DNA of 64,000 nucleotides, from NCBI RefSeq assembly GCF_027887165.1, contig NC_077232.1, positions 7,068,891 through 7,132,890 on the forward strand. The letters run 5' to 3'. This DNA is from Monodelphis domestica (Eukaryota > Chordata > Mammalia > Didelphimorphia > Didelphidae). This document shows positions 1-14,023 of this stretch, one piece after another (the first letter of the stretch is position 1; each line of letters starts with the position of its first letter). The notes below the pieces were generated by a model, which ran no database searches, was not told where the DNA came from, and worked only from the letters and a program-made list of their open reading frames with translations. Position numbers and translations under genes: made by a program.

Positions 1-335
1 CCTCTGTAATTCTAGAGGCTTCCCTCTCTTATTTTTTATTTTTCCTGTACATAGCTTATCTGCATATATTTCTTGTCTCTCCCATTAGATTAAAAAAAAA
101 AAACAAAACCTTGCCTTGTGTCTAGAAGGCAAACAGGGTTAAATGACTTGCCTAAGATCACACAGCTAGGAAGTGTCTGAGGCCAAATCTGAACCCAGGT
201 CCTCTTGACTCCTGGACTGGCTCTCTACTGCTGCTCCTCTCATGAAAATGTAAGCTCCTTGAGGCAAGACTGTCTTTTGTCTTTCTTGTATCATCAGGGT
301 TTTAGCACAGTGTTGTGCAATCAATACATGTTGAT
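1..335 (+). repeat. L2/CR1-clade LINE 3' end split by a SINE
   Basis: Positions 1-91 and 245-335 read as one LINE 3' untranslated end: a T-rich stretch, 'cccattagatt', then 'gtaagctccttgaggcaag', then 'gttttagcacagtg'. This is the familiar L2-like 3' end with 'agcacagtgcctggcacat'-type text. The block at 92-244 interrupts it and is a separate SINE. Family assignment is by remembered consensus, so the exact subfamily is uncertain. Confidence 0.6.
92..244 (-). repeat. CORE-SINE/MIR-type SINE, inserted in the L2 end
   Basis: Reverse-oriented SINE with the diagnostic body 'gggttaaatgacttgcct...cacacagctaggaagtgtctgaggc'. It sits between two halves of a LINE 3' end, so it is younger than that LINE. 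The 5' part is diverged. Confidence 0.65.
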
Positions 336-473
336 TGACTGCCCAACTTGTTCAAGGTCACACAAGTGGCCAAAATGGGATTCTAGCCCATTTTGGACCA
401 CCAAACTCTAAACTGTGCAGTGTAGAGGTTGTCCTACTGGGTTTTTCTTGTTGTTTCAAAAACAAAACCACAA

Positions 474-742
474 AACCCCTTATTTTCTGTCTTGGAATCA
501 ATACTGAGTATCAGTTCCAAGGCAGATTGGTAAGGGTTAGTAATCAGGGTTAAGTGACTTGCCCAGGGTCACACAACTAGTCTGTCCCTGAAGTTAGATT
601 TGAACCTAGGACTTCCCATTTCCAGCCCTGGTTCTCTATCCATTGAGCCAACTAGCTGCCCCAGCCTTGCTCTGTTTGCTTATATCTTGGTATTCCCAGT
701 GTCAGGAACACAGTAGGTACTCAATAAATGTTTGTTGATTGA
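474..742. repeat. Marsupial CORE-SINE (minus) followed by L2 3' end (plus)
   Basis: 474-662 is a nearly full-length reverse SINE. It starts with the tail 'cttggaatcaatactgag', passes through 'ttaagtgacttgcccaggg' and ends in 'aactagctgcccc', the reverse complement of the SINE 5' end. 663-742 is another L2-type 3' end with 'cagtaggtactcaataaatg'. Confidence 0.75.
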
Positions 743-2484
743 ATATGGGGGTCACTGGCTGGTGTTTAAAGGGCTGGACTCTATAACCCAGCCATAGGAG
801 GGAGTAGATTCTCTTCAGAGTGGGGACTACACCAGAGTCCCTGAGGTGAGAGCACCTGGAGAGCAATACTGTGGCTAACAGCAAGCCTGTGAGACTTTGG
901 GCTTCCCCAAGGAGGATATGTTTGTTGACTCAAGTACCAGGGCATCCAGGGATTGCTGAGAAGCCTCACAGTCAGCACCACATTTCAAGCTAGGAGGAAG
1001 TTAAGAGGAGACTATTTCCTAGAGGAAGCAACGGAGACCCCAGAAAGAAGAGACTAGCCCCAAGTCCCATAAGCCGCACCCAGATCCGAGCCATAGTGTT
1101 TTGCTTCTGTTCCAGAGGGTCTTTAGCCTCCTCTTCTCACCACTCACTCAATGGCATTATAGCTAGAAGAATCCCGAGATATTTAATCTGGTCTCACTTT
1201 ACTGATAGGAAACTGAGGCTGCCCAGGGTCACCTAAGGTAGGTGCTCAAGCCCACTGGAATCGGGGCCATTCCTGAGGAACCCCTACAGTCCATTCAGGC
1301 CCAGGGCCCGAGTCCTAGTCTGTGCCTCTATTCCCCTTCCTGGTCTAGGCAGCCTCTTGGATGGGCAAAATGTGCCAGAGACAGACCAAATGATAGAGTG
1401 TGTATTGGAATACTTGGAGTCTTTTCCTCTACTGACCTCAGGTTCCCCAAATGTAAAATAAATTGGCAGGGACTAGGCAGTCTGCCAGGCCCTTGGAGCT
1501 CTGATATTCTTGGCTCAAAGGTCCCTTCCAGCCAGAGGTGGGAGTGCTGTGGGACAGCTGGAGCTTTGTCCCCAGATTATTCCAAGGAACCGACCCATTC
1601 TCTAGCCTAGCCCCTGGGCAGCCTGGCCCGAGCACCCGCATTGCTCCTGAGGAATGGGCTCCGCAGAGAAGTCAGCTTCAGCACATGCCGCCGGTAGTTC
1701 CCTCCCCAGAATACGTGCCTCCCTGCCAGCCTAGCCCCAAGCCCACCCCCCTCTTAGCCATCATCCGTGGCCTGTCCTTTGGTCCAGACATCTTCCTCTT
1801 TCTTTTCATCTTCTGGAGCTTAAGGAAACCTAGTTTCCTCTTGAAGACGACACAGATTTGGCTCCATGTCCCCTGTTCGTGCCTAGTGTGGGGCAGTGCC
1901 GTCCTGTTCCCCAGTCACTCATGGCCACCATCACGCCTCCTTGGATGTTGGCTCCACCCAGTTCTGGGTCCTTGTTGCCACCATCTCTGAATGACCTCAG
2001 CACGGTCTTCCCCCCTCCCTGACCTCATTATGGCTCAGCTTTCAGTTCTGACCTACTAAGTTCTCTGTTCTAAGCTCCCTCCACGCTCTGACACTGTTCT
2101 AGGTTCTAAGGCTCCTCCCAGGCCTGACAGTCCCTGTTCTAAGCTCCCTTCTGGTTCTCAGACCTCCTGTGCTCTAAGCAGAGAGTGTTTTGTCCCATGT
2201 GAGAGGAAGCCAAGAGTTCTGTCGTGCTCTGCTGTGACTAGAAGAGCATCTTTCCTTCCCTACACCCTCTGCTCCTTGCTAGGGGCAGATATGTCCCTGC
2301 AGGCCTTTCCCTTCCTTCCCCTCCCAGTCTGCCTTGGGTCCCTGGAATAGGCCTCCCGGGCCGGCCGGCCCCCAGCCAGGCACCTGACTCAGACTTCTGC
2401 CTGGCAAGGCCCTCTTCCCGCCCACAGCGGAGGAGCCCCCATGCCCCGGCCCCAGCCTGGCCCTCATAAACCAGCCTGGGAAGT
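743..2484. other. Gene-free left flank
   Basis: No exon was recognised. A weak MIR-like remnant lies near 1190-1245 ('ggaaactgaggctgcccag'). Around 2060-2180 a short phrase 'gttctaagctccct' recurs three or four times in degenerate form, which looks like a decayed local duplication. In human the next gene in this direction would be CD248, but no part of it is visible here. Confidence 0.5.
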
Positions 2485-2501
2485 GCGGCTGTTTCATACC
2501 G

Positions 2502-2507
2502 TTTATT
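2502..2507 (-). terminator. TMEM151A: Polyadenylation signal, probably TMEM151A
   Basis: TTTATT on the plus strand gives AATAAA on the minus strand, downstream of the TMEM151A stop. It would give a 3' UTR of about 1.3 kb (roughly 2485-3826) with no recognised repeat inside. Assignment to TMEM151A is inferred from position alone. Confidence 0.55.
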
Positions 2508-3826
2508 TCTTGTCTTCTTTGCGGCCCCCAACCCAGGCCTCCCCAGAAGGGTGCTAGAGCTTAGTGGGTCCTCCCAGGAGCACGTGGCATCCCAGCAGCC
2601 CTTGGACAGGGAAAGGACTCATCCCAGGGGACGGAAAGCTCTCCAGAGGTGGCAGAGGCCACCTGGACAAAGCTGGGGTTGTGACATTAAGTGAGGGGGG
2701 GCTTTCAGAGCCTTGGGTGGCCCACATGCTGCCCCAGTCCCCCCAACCCATAGACAGCTCCCTCAGGGGAGAGAAGACAGTTAAGAGGAGGAGCATTCTG
2801 ACAGAGGAGCAAAGAGGAAGAAATGTGTCCCGCCTGAGGGAACAAGAAGGAAGCAGGTAGAGAGGGACAGGAGGAGGGGGACAAGCAGAGCTGGCCTTCG
2901 AGGTACTCATGGGAAGGGGAGGGGGGCATTGAGGAAGGAGTCGAGAAGGGGCCCCCGTGGGGAAGACTGAGTGCTTGGATAGTAGGTGCAAAGGATGGAG
3001 AGAGGTAGGCGTGTGGCCCCCTTCCAGCCATTTTGTCCTGCTCCCCCTGTTTATGAGGGCACCGAAGCAGCCACCCTGGGTTGCCCCACCCCGTTGGGGC
3101 TCTGAGCCTCCTGGCCTGGGCTAGCAAGCCTGCCAGCCTAGAGATGATGGGAGCGGATGTGGTCCTGGTGGAGGCAATGTCTGCAGGTCTCCTGCTCCGG
3201 TACAGGCTCCCAGGCACCTGCATCCACCTCCCAGGAATTAAGGGAAAGAGCCACAGACTGGGTCGGGAGGGCCTCTCATCACCCCCTTCCCCCATCCCTC
3301 CCCTTTTGTGCTTCTCTAAGGATAGGAGCTGGGGGGAAGGGAAGCGGGGGGGCTGGTTCCCATTTCGGGGGGTTCCCCTTTGCTCTGGCTTGAATTTTTC
3401 TGGAGCAATTTCTAGGTCCAGCTAAAAGGGGCTATTTTCCCTGGGGGTAAGGGAGCCATGGGTGCCAACACGAGTAAACATTTCCCTGGGACCCCCCACC
3501 CCACCCCACCCCGGGCAGCCTCAGGCCCTGCTGCTGTCCAGGCACCAGGAGACGGTAGCCAGGACTCAGAAAGCCCCTTGGCTTTAGGGGAATGATAGCC
3601 ACAGGGGAGGGGAAGCAGAGGTGGACACGAGGAAGCCCTCTCCGGCCGTCCCAGCTCAGAGTGCCCACCCAGAGTCACCAAACCATCGGCCACCGGGCAT
3701 CGGTCCCTCTTTGCAGCCTGGCGCGGGTGACGGTGTGGCTTCCCCAGAATCCGTCCCTCATCTGGGCTCTGGGCGTGGGTCTCGTGCCTAGCCTCGTGCC
3801 AAGTGCCCATCTTCTGCTCAGGGCAC

Positions 3827-6834
<3,008 letters not shown>

Positions 6835-7215
6835 CGTGTCCGTGCCGTCACCTCCAGGGGCCCGTTCATGATAAGGGAGCTGGGCCCCGGGCGGGGGGCA
6901 GCTGCTCCGCTTGCAGCGGCGCGGAGGGAATGCTGAGCCCGAGCCCGGCCCCGCCCGCCCGCTGACCCCGCCCCCGCTGCACTGGCGGGTGGTGCCGCCG
7001 GGAGCGCCTGGCACGGAGGCCCAACCTCCGCCCCTCCCCAGACACCCCAGAGCCCGCCTTTCCCTGCCAGGCTCCCGGGTATGTGTATGTGTGAGCACAG
7101 AGGAAAGCACCTCCTCTCTTCCTCCAGCTAGGCTCCCTGCTTGCCCCTCCCCCTCCTCTTCTTTCTCCAGTCCTCTCCTGCAGTCCCCTGGTCTCTGGCA
7201 CTCCTCTCCCTGAGG
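6835..7215 (-). promoter_or_regulatory. TMEM151A 5' region, GC-rich
   Basis: GC-rich sequence with CpGs directly upstream of the TMEM151A start codon, so it should hold the 5' UTR and core promoter. No TATA box was recognised. The boundary is approximate. Confidence 0.4.
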
Positions 7216-7223
7216 TCTAGGCT

Positions 7224-7244
7224 GGGGGGGGGGGGGGGGGGGGG
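7224..7244. repeat. Run of 21 G
   Basis: Uninterrupted homopolymer of 21 G on the plus strand, upstream of TMEM151A. It could fold as a G-quadruplex and is likely to vary in length between individuals and in sequencing. Confidence 0.95.
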
Positions 7245-7589
7245 AGGAGGGAGAAGGGCGTGGGGCGGGGCAGGTTCAGAACCAGTTGGCTGAAAGCTCT
7301 CAGAAAACAAAGTGAAGCCCTAGAACCTCACTGCAGCATCCCCCTTCTACATTTTGCCCTAGAGCCACAGTCAGGGAGAGGCCAGTGGCAGACACCCAGC
7401 CCATCTGGAGGGCAGAAAGGCTGGGGCGGGGCTCTGAGGCTAAGGGCATTAGTCCCTACCTTTGTGGAGCTCCGAGTCTCAGATGACTGGCCCAAGTGCT
7501 CCACCTCGGCTGACCCAGGCTTTGGTGCTACCCAGAGTCAATCAGGCCAGGATTCTGTGTCATCCATTCCTGTCAGAGTCCTGGGGATT

Positions 7590-7745
7590 CTGGGCTGCAA
7601 AGAGCGCAGTGCCTAGCGCACAGTAGGCACTTAATAAATAGCTGCTGACTTCTATTTCTATTTATGGAGCACCTCCTAGTAGGCCGGTGCTAGGGGCTGG
7701 GAACGTGCAAAAACAGACCCTGCCTTCAAGAATGTCACAGGGTAA
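7590..7745. repeat. L2-type LINE 3' fragments
   Basis: 'cagtaggcacttaataaata' followed by 'tggagcacctcctagtaggc...ggtgctaggggctggg' resembles L2 3' untranslated text common in mammals. Diverged. The rest of 7245-8429 shows no gene or clear repeat. Confidence 0.5.
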
Positions 7746-8429
7746 AGGGAGGGAGGAGGTCACATGCAAACTGCTCTGGGGGTCCAAGGTCAGGGGGAGT
7801 AATTCACTGAGGATGTGGCAGCTGACTATGTGAGGAGCCTCCCTGAGCTGGTTCCGAAGCAGGCCAGGTTGCTGAGGGGAAGCTTCGAGTTCTACAACGC
7901 TTGAAGTCTGCAAGTAGGGCCTGGGTGACCACAGGCCTGGAAGGAGGCCAATGTTGCCTGCTTAGAACTAGGTGTGTTCTGAAGCTCCTTCCAATTCGGA
8001 GACTTCGAGGAGCTCATTTCAGCACTAGGACAGCTCCCAAGCCCTCCCAGGTCCGCAGGAGGGGAGGAGGGGAGCCCTCAGACTGAGGCTCAGCATCCAG
8101 GCTAGAAGCCGGGTCAAGGCACTGCGAGGGTGCCAAGGAAGTCCCGACAGCCGGCCAACCACAGATCCAAGGCCTTCCATCTACACAAATCCTTCTCCCT
8201 CTCCCTGCTCCAGCTGGTCAGAAGCCCAGGGCACTGGCTCTACCCAGCTCTGCTCCCCCTTCTCAGTGGGCCTCCGTATTCACTGTAAACCTCCAGGGCC
8301 TGGGAGGGGGCAGGCTGACTGGACCAATCCTGGGTCCTCTCTCTAAACCTCAGTTTACTCATCTGTAAGGAAGGGCGAGCAATGCCCCCACGACCTCTCC
8401 CATAAAGCTGAGGTGTGGAAGGATCTTTG

Positions 8430-8935
8430 TGGACTGCGAGGTTGGAGCCAGGAGGGGAAAGGGGAGAAGCTGCGAAGAGCTGAATGTCAGAGAGGCGAGA
8501 AAGCAGGAGTGGGAGAGAACCGCTAACGGACAGGGGGAGTCAGGGCGGGACGCGAGGGGCTGGAGGGAAGGAGGCAAGGGGAGAAGAAGAGGTGGGTTAG
8601 AGGAGAAAAGTAGAGGGTGCAGAAGAGGGGAGGAAGGAAGGGGAGAAGGAGGAGGACAGAGAAGGGAGGAAAGGGGAGAGAGGAAGGAGGGGGAGGGGAG
8701 AAGAGGAAGGGAAGGGGAAAGAACTGGAAGGGAAGAGATTGGGAGAAGGGAAAGAGAAGAGAGGAGAACGAAGGGAGGAAAAGGGGGCGTGAAGGTCAAG
8801 GGATGGGGGAGGGGAAAAGACGGGGAAGCCAAGGAAAAGGGGAGGGTGAAGGTCAAGGAAAGGAGGGGGAGGAGGAGAGTTGAAAAGAGAGGGAGGAGAA
8901 GGGAGGGGACGGCCGTACGGGAGCAAGGACTAGGC
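8430..8935. repeat. Polypurine tract (GA-rich), about 0.5 kb
   Basis: The plus strand is almost all A and G, purest at about 8620-8800 with only scattered pyrimidines, made of variable ggaag/gagga blocks without a fixed period. Its long open frames on both strands are low-complexity artefacts. It ends just before the YIF1A promoter. Long R-Y tracts of this type can form triplex (H-)DNA. Confidence 0.85.
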
Positions 8936-9415
8936 CGGTGAAGCTCTCCGGGTCGGGTCCGCCCCTCCCCTCCGCTCAGCCTCATCCACCCCCGCCAGCC
9001 AGTGCATTCGTGGCAGGCGGACCTTCACCCGCTCATATTGCGCAGGCGCCTCATAACTCCTCTAAGCTCCTCAGTCTGGAACAGCTCATTGGATCGTCCT
9101 GTCCCCAGACGGTGTTCTTGTCCAATCAGAAAGTCAAGCTGTTCGCCCCGGCCTCTTCGCATTACGGAAGTCATCTTCCATCGAATCCAAGGCTGGATGA
9201 GGAGCCAATTGCCAATGGAAGAAAGGGGCGGTGCATCTAGCACGTGGGTCGGTGGCCAATGAGAGGTGTGGAAGGTGACGTTGTAGCCATGGCGGCTGCG
9301 GCTGGCCCGGGAGGAGACGTGTCCGGCGCCCGGTAGTGGCGGCGGTTCGCCCCCGGAGCCCAGAGCAGCGACCCTGTTCGTGCCCACCACGCCCGCGGCA
9401 GGAGGCACCTCTCTC
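8936..9415 (+). promoter_or_regulatory. YIF1A promoter region
   Basis: CpG-rich sequence directly upstream of the YIF1A ATG. It contains an NRF1-like GCGCAGGCGC near 9039, a CCAAT near 9121 (gtccaatcag), further CCAAT boxes near 9207-9217 (gccaattgccaatgg) and 9255 (ggccaatgag), a CACGTG E-box near 9241 and a half CRE (gtgacgtt) near 9276. A GCCATGGCGGC follows near 9287, resembling a YY1 initiator element. This multi-CCAAT, TATA-less layout fits a housekeeping promoter. Sites were read by eye and function is inferred. Confidence 0.7.
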
Positions 9416-12400
9416 ATGGCTTATCACTCGGGCTACGGAGCCCAAGGTGAGCGCGGGGCGGGGAGGCGGGCACCCTCAGCCTGGGGGGGGGGGCTGTGAC
9501 GCCATCGCGATGGTCCCCCCCCCCTTTATCCCATTCCCCATTCCCTGCCAGAAGTCCGATCTGAGCCCTGCTCGGGTAGCCTAGATTTGTATAGCCCCAG
9601 GCACGGGGGGCTCACTACTTTCAAGGGAGTGGCCCGCCCCTGGACAGAACAGCTGTTCAGGTCTGGAAGGGCTTGCTTGGGTGGCACCTAAACCTGCCTC
9701 TTCTTGTCCTGTGCTGCCGGGCACAAAGGCGGGCACAGCCCGACAAGTCACTGGTGATGCCCTTTGGTCTTCTGTGCCCTCAGCGGCCTCCCCGCTCTGC
9801 CATCCCCTGCCCGTTCTCAGGCCCCCCAAAGCCTCCAAATCTAGCCCCAAACCCCACTTTCCCTCAGTTGTGCAGATCCGTGTCTCAGCCCCAAATGTGC
9901 GCTTCCCTCCGGGGCTCACTAAAGCAGGCTTGTCTAAGGAAACAGGCCCTTCCTCAGGCTGTGGCTTGGCGCCCCCCCTGTCCTGGCTGTGGTCTGGAGG
10001 CCCCCCAGCTCCCGGCACCCCTCCTCCCCCTGGAGCTGAGGGCCGGCACGGTGAGGGCCCCCAGGGGAGCCCCCCAAGTGGCTGAAGGGAGTCTCCATTT
10101 GTCGGATGGGGGAGCAGAGGAAAAGCATTTGCTTATTAGGCCCCGCTCGGGCCAGTACAGGGGCCCAGGAAGCACTTGGTCTGAGGCTGTGGGGGCAGCA
10201 GTGCGGGTGGCCCCTCTTCCTAGAGGGAGGGACTTGTTGACCCCCGCCTCTTCCAAGCCCTGGGATGGGGAGTCACCCCAGAAGTGGCCAGTGGTCCTGC
10301 TCCAGGCCCGGCCAGGCTCAGAGCCGCCTCTCCCGGAGGGGCTTTAGAGAAAATTCCGTTTCTGGGGCTGGGTCTGGAGAGGAGCCATCCTGGATTCAGA
10401 TGGGGCTTCCGCCGCTTCCTAGCGGGGTGACCCTGGCCAAGTCCCTTGACCCCAGTGGCCTGGCCCTTCCCCCTCCTCTGCGGTGGACTCTAAGATGAGA
10501 GATCAGGATGTGTTTGTTTAAGAGGACAATTAGATTTCTCCTGACGTAGTGCGGTGTCTTGGGTCCTTCTCCCTATCCGCTCCCCAGGGTGAAGGATTCT
10601 TTGTAGATGGGGGGCCCCGACACCCCCTTCCGCGGGGAATTGTCCCTTTGCATCTCTTCCGGCCAGGGAGGGCCTTTCTACTCCCTGTTATTTTCCTGCC
10701 CCCTCCCTCCTCCCCTTGGTCTGTCTGTCTTTCCGGATGGTCCTGCTGCCTCCGTGTTGTTGGGTCGCCGGCTGTGTCGGGGCCCTCCTGGAGGGTTTGC
10801 ACACTTGTTGGGCCTCGGCGAGAAGGTGCCTGAAGCGTCCAGTCCCGGCCCAGCCCTCGGGGGGCCGCAGACGCCCCCGTCTGCCCTTCTCTTCTCCCCC
10901 CTCAGGCTCCAAGCACCGGGCCAGGGCGGCCCCGGAAGCGCCCCCACTCTTCGATGACACCAGCCGGGGGTACCCGGCGCAGCCCGGCGCCTACTCGTCC
11001 CAGGGCGCGGATGTGGCCTTCAACGTCCACCAGCTGCTCGACGACCCCGTGGCCAACATGGCCATGTCGTACGGCAGCTCCATCGCCTCCCAGGGCAAAG
11101 ACATGATGCACAAGGAGGTGAGCGAGCCGGCCGGGGGCCTTCGGGGGCCTGGGGCTCCCTCCGCTGGCCGCAGGCGCTCCAGACCCGCCGGAAACGCGCG
11201 GGCTGCCCTTGTGTCCGGGGCGTCCGGAGCCGCTTGTTCCTCCCGAGGCTCCCTCCTGCCCAGCGGCCCCCCTCACCTGGGCCGCCTCTTGTCCGCAGCT
11301 CCACAGGTTCGTCTCTGTGAACAAGCTCAAACACTTCTTCGCGGTGGACACGTCCTACGTGGCCAAGAAGCTGGGCCTGCTCGTCTTCCCGTACACGCAC
11401 CAGGTGAGGCTCCGCTCGGGCGGGGGGCTCTCGGGCGCTCCGGGGAGCTCCTGGCCCTGACGTCGCTCTCTGGGCTCTCTCTGCCCCCAGAACTGGGAGG
11501 TCCAGTACAGCCGGGACGTGCCGCTGCCCCCTCGGCAGGACCTCAACGCCCCCGACCTCTACATCCCCAGTGAGTGGGGGGGCCGGTGAGAAGGGGGGCT
11601 GGTGAGAAGGGGGGCTGGTGAGAAGGGGGGGCTGGTGAGAAGTGGGGCCGGTGAGAAGGGGGGGCGGTGAGAGGTGGGGCCGGTGAGGAGGGGGGCCGGT
11701 GAGAAGGGGGGCCGGTGAGAAGGGGGGCTGGTGAGAAGGGGGGGCTGGTGAGAAGGGGGGCCGGTGAGAAGTGGGGGGCCGGTGAGAAGGGGGGCCGGTG
11801 AAAAGGGGGGGCCGGTGAGAAGGGGGGGCCGGTGAGAAGGGGGGCTGGTGAGAAGGGGGGGCTGGTGAGAAGGGGGGCCGGTGAGAAGTGGGGGGCCGGT
11901 GAGAAGGGGGGCCGGTGAAAAGGGGGGCCGGTGAGAAGGGGGGCCGGTGAGAAGTGGGGGGCCGGTGAGAAGTGGGGGGCCGGTGAGAAGGGGGGCCGGT
12001 GAGAAGGTGGGGCTGGTGAGAAGGGGGGCCGGTGAGAAGGGGGGCCGGTGAGAAGGGGGGGCTGGGCCCGGCCTCGGCTGACTCAGGCTTCTCTGGCTCC
12101 CTTCGCAGCGATGGCCTTCATCACATACATCCTCTTGGCCGGGATGGCGCTGGGGATTCAGAAAAGGTGGGTGGCGCCGTCTCCTGCAGAGCACCCCACC
12201 CCACCCCTCCATGTTCCCTGCTGGGAGGAGCCTAGTCCTGCCTCAGTCTCCTTATCTGTCGAATGGGAACAAGACTCGTTTCCTGCCTAACGGGTGGTTT
12301 TTCGGGGCTCGTGACCGCCCCTCCCCACGCCCCAGAGAGGGGGCGGGGCCTCCTCTGCTGACGGCCCCCCACCCTCTGGGCCAGGTTTTCCCCCGAGGTG

Positions 12401-14023
12401 CTCGGCCTGTGTGCCAGCACAGCCCTGGTGTGGGTGGTCATCGAGGTTCTGGCTCTGCTCCTCGGCCTCTACCTGGCCACTGTCCGGAGTGACCTGAGCA
12501 CCTTCCATCTGCTCGCGTACAGCGGCTACAAATACGTGGGGTGAGTCCGGGGAGGGCCGGCCGGGCCCGCAGACAGCTGTCGAAGCTTCGGGGCAGGGGG
12601 AGACACGGCTGGGGTTTGGGGGAAGCTTTGCCTAGGGCAGACCCGGGAGGCCTGGGTTCAAGTCCTGACCCTGTGACTCTGGGCGAGCGCCTGGGCCCCC
12701 CTCTGCCCGCCTGCCTAGCGGGGGAGGCGGCGGGTGTGAGCCTGGGGTTGTGGCGGCACTCAAAGCTGTTGCGGGTCGGACCGAATGGTGAAGACTGAAC
12801 AGGGCCCTGCCTGCTGGGGAGAAGGGGGGGAGGGTACCTGGTGGGGGGCTTCCTGGCGTGCGCACTGCCAATGCAAAGGCGCAGAGAGGGGAGGTGGGGG
12901 ATCCTGTGGGAAGGGCGCAGGAGGGCTGATAAGGGCCTGAGGGAGGAGGGAGAGTGTGGAGGCCAGGAGGAGGCCTAGGAAGGCTGGAGGGCGTGAGGGG
13001 GAGGTGCCCCCCTCCCCCCAGGGGGCTGGTCCCTGGTTCTGGCTGAGGGCCTGATCCGGGGCTCCTCTGGGAGGGGGCGTCCGCGAGGAGACGGGAGAAG
13101 CCCCGCCTGGCCCTGGGCCAGCAGAGATGACCTGGGGGGGGGGCCGAGAGCCGGAGGCCGAAGGGGGCCTCGCCAGGGGCTTCTCGGGATGGCGACTGGC
13201 TGCTTGGAAGGTAGGAGCCGGGGATGGTGGGGAAGAGGCTGGGGACGGGGCTGGCCCAGGCTGGAGCAGACGAGGGGAGGCGGGGGGCGGCCCGGTGCAG
13301 GTGGGGGGCTTCCCTCCCCTTCCTCCCTGCCTCCCTGCGGAGCTCGGGGACAGGGAGGGGGCTTTTCTTGGCGCAGAGCCTGGAACGGTTGCCTTTTCTT
13401 CTCCACTGGATTAAGGCGAACCAGGGTTCAGTGGCTTGCCCAGGGTCACGGCATTAGTGCGTGACTGAGGCTGGATTTGAACTCGGGCTTTCCCGACTCC
13501 CGGCCGAGCCGCCCAACTGCCTCCTGGGAAGATCTTGGCACGCAACGTCAGAGCTGGGGGACTCGGGATAGTTGGTTCAAACGCCTCGTTTTACCGATGG
13601 GGAAACTGAGGCCCCGGGAGGAAGCTGACTTGGTGGGTTCCCTTTGGGGGAGAGGCCCCCGCCCCCCCCCCGCCGAGGAGGCCCCGACCGTCGTCTCCTC
13701 CCTAGGATGATCCTGAGTGTGCTCACGGGGCTGCTCTTCGGCAGTGACGGCTACTACGTGGCCCTCGCCTGGACGTCCGCCGCCCTCATGTATTTCATAG
13801 TGAGTCCTGAACCCGGGCAGTGGGCCGGCCCAGGCTTCCCTCCCCCGGGCCCGCCCTCAAGGTGCGTCTCCCACAGGTGCGGTCGCTCCGGATGAGCTCC
13901 GTGGGCACCGACGGGGTGGGGGGCCCGGCCCCCCGGCAGCGCCTCCAGCTCTACCTGACCCTGGCCGCGGCCGCCTTCCAGCCCCTCATCATCTACTGGC
14001 TCACCTTCCACCTGGTCCGGTGA
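9416..14023 (+). CDS. YIF1A: Yip1-interacting factor homolog A
   Basis: Eight exons: 9416-9446, 10906-11117, 11299-11403, 11491-11569, 12109-12166, 12385-12540, 13706-13799 and 13877-14023. All have GT-AG introns and join in frame. The product is 293 aa, the same length as human, starting [20 protein letters not shown] and ending [13 protein letters not shown]. The cytosolic N-terminal half carries the conserved [20 protein letters not shown] and [19 protein letters not shown] segments. The C-terminal half has about five membrane segments (for example [48 protein letters not shown]). Yip1/Yif1 proteins cycle between ER and Golgi, bind Rab GTPases and help vesicle transport; human YIF1A binds YIPF5 and VAPB. 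It runs head to head with TMEM151A and tail to tail with CNIH2. Intron 4 is filled by a minisatellite. Confidence 0.97.
11584..12060 (+). repeat. Minisatellite of splice-donor-like units in YIF1A intron 4
   Basis: About 29 tandem copies of a roughly 16-17 bp unit, consensus ggggggccggtgagaag, with c/t and g/t variants. It begins 14 bases after the exon 4 donor (CCCA|gtgagt) and occupies most of the 539-bp intron. Each unit contains GGTGAGA, or GGTGAAA in two copies, which matches the core of a 5' splice site. Confidence 0.95.
13400..13620 (-). repeat. Decayed SINE/MIR remnants in YIF1A intron 6
   Basis: 13400-13523 reads as a reverse CORE-SINE ('cagtggcttgcccagggtca...gatttgaactcggg...ctgcctcc'). 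13580-13620 contains 'ggggaaactgaggccccggg', a MIR/L2-type phrase. Both have many CpG-rich substitutions. Confidence 0.6.

Noticed and set aside
8359-8985. 208-codon Ser/Leu/Pro-rich frame on minus and matching Arg/Glu/Gly frames on plus
   Set aside because: Translation of the polypurine tract.
11559-12212. 217-codon minus frame of [10 protein letters not shown]-type repeats
   Set aside because: Translation of the YIF1A intron 4 minisatellite on the antisense strand.
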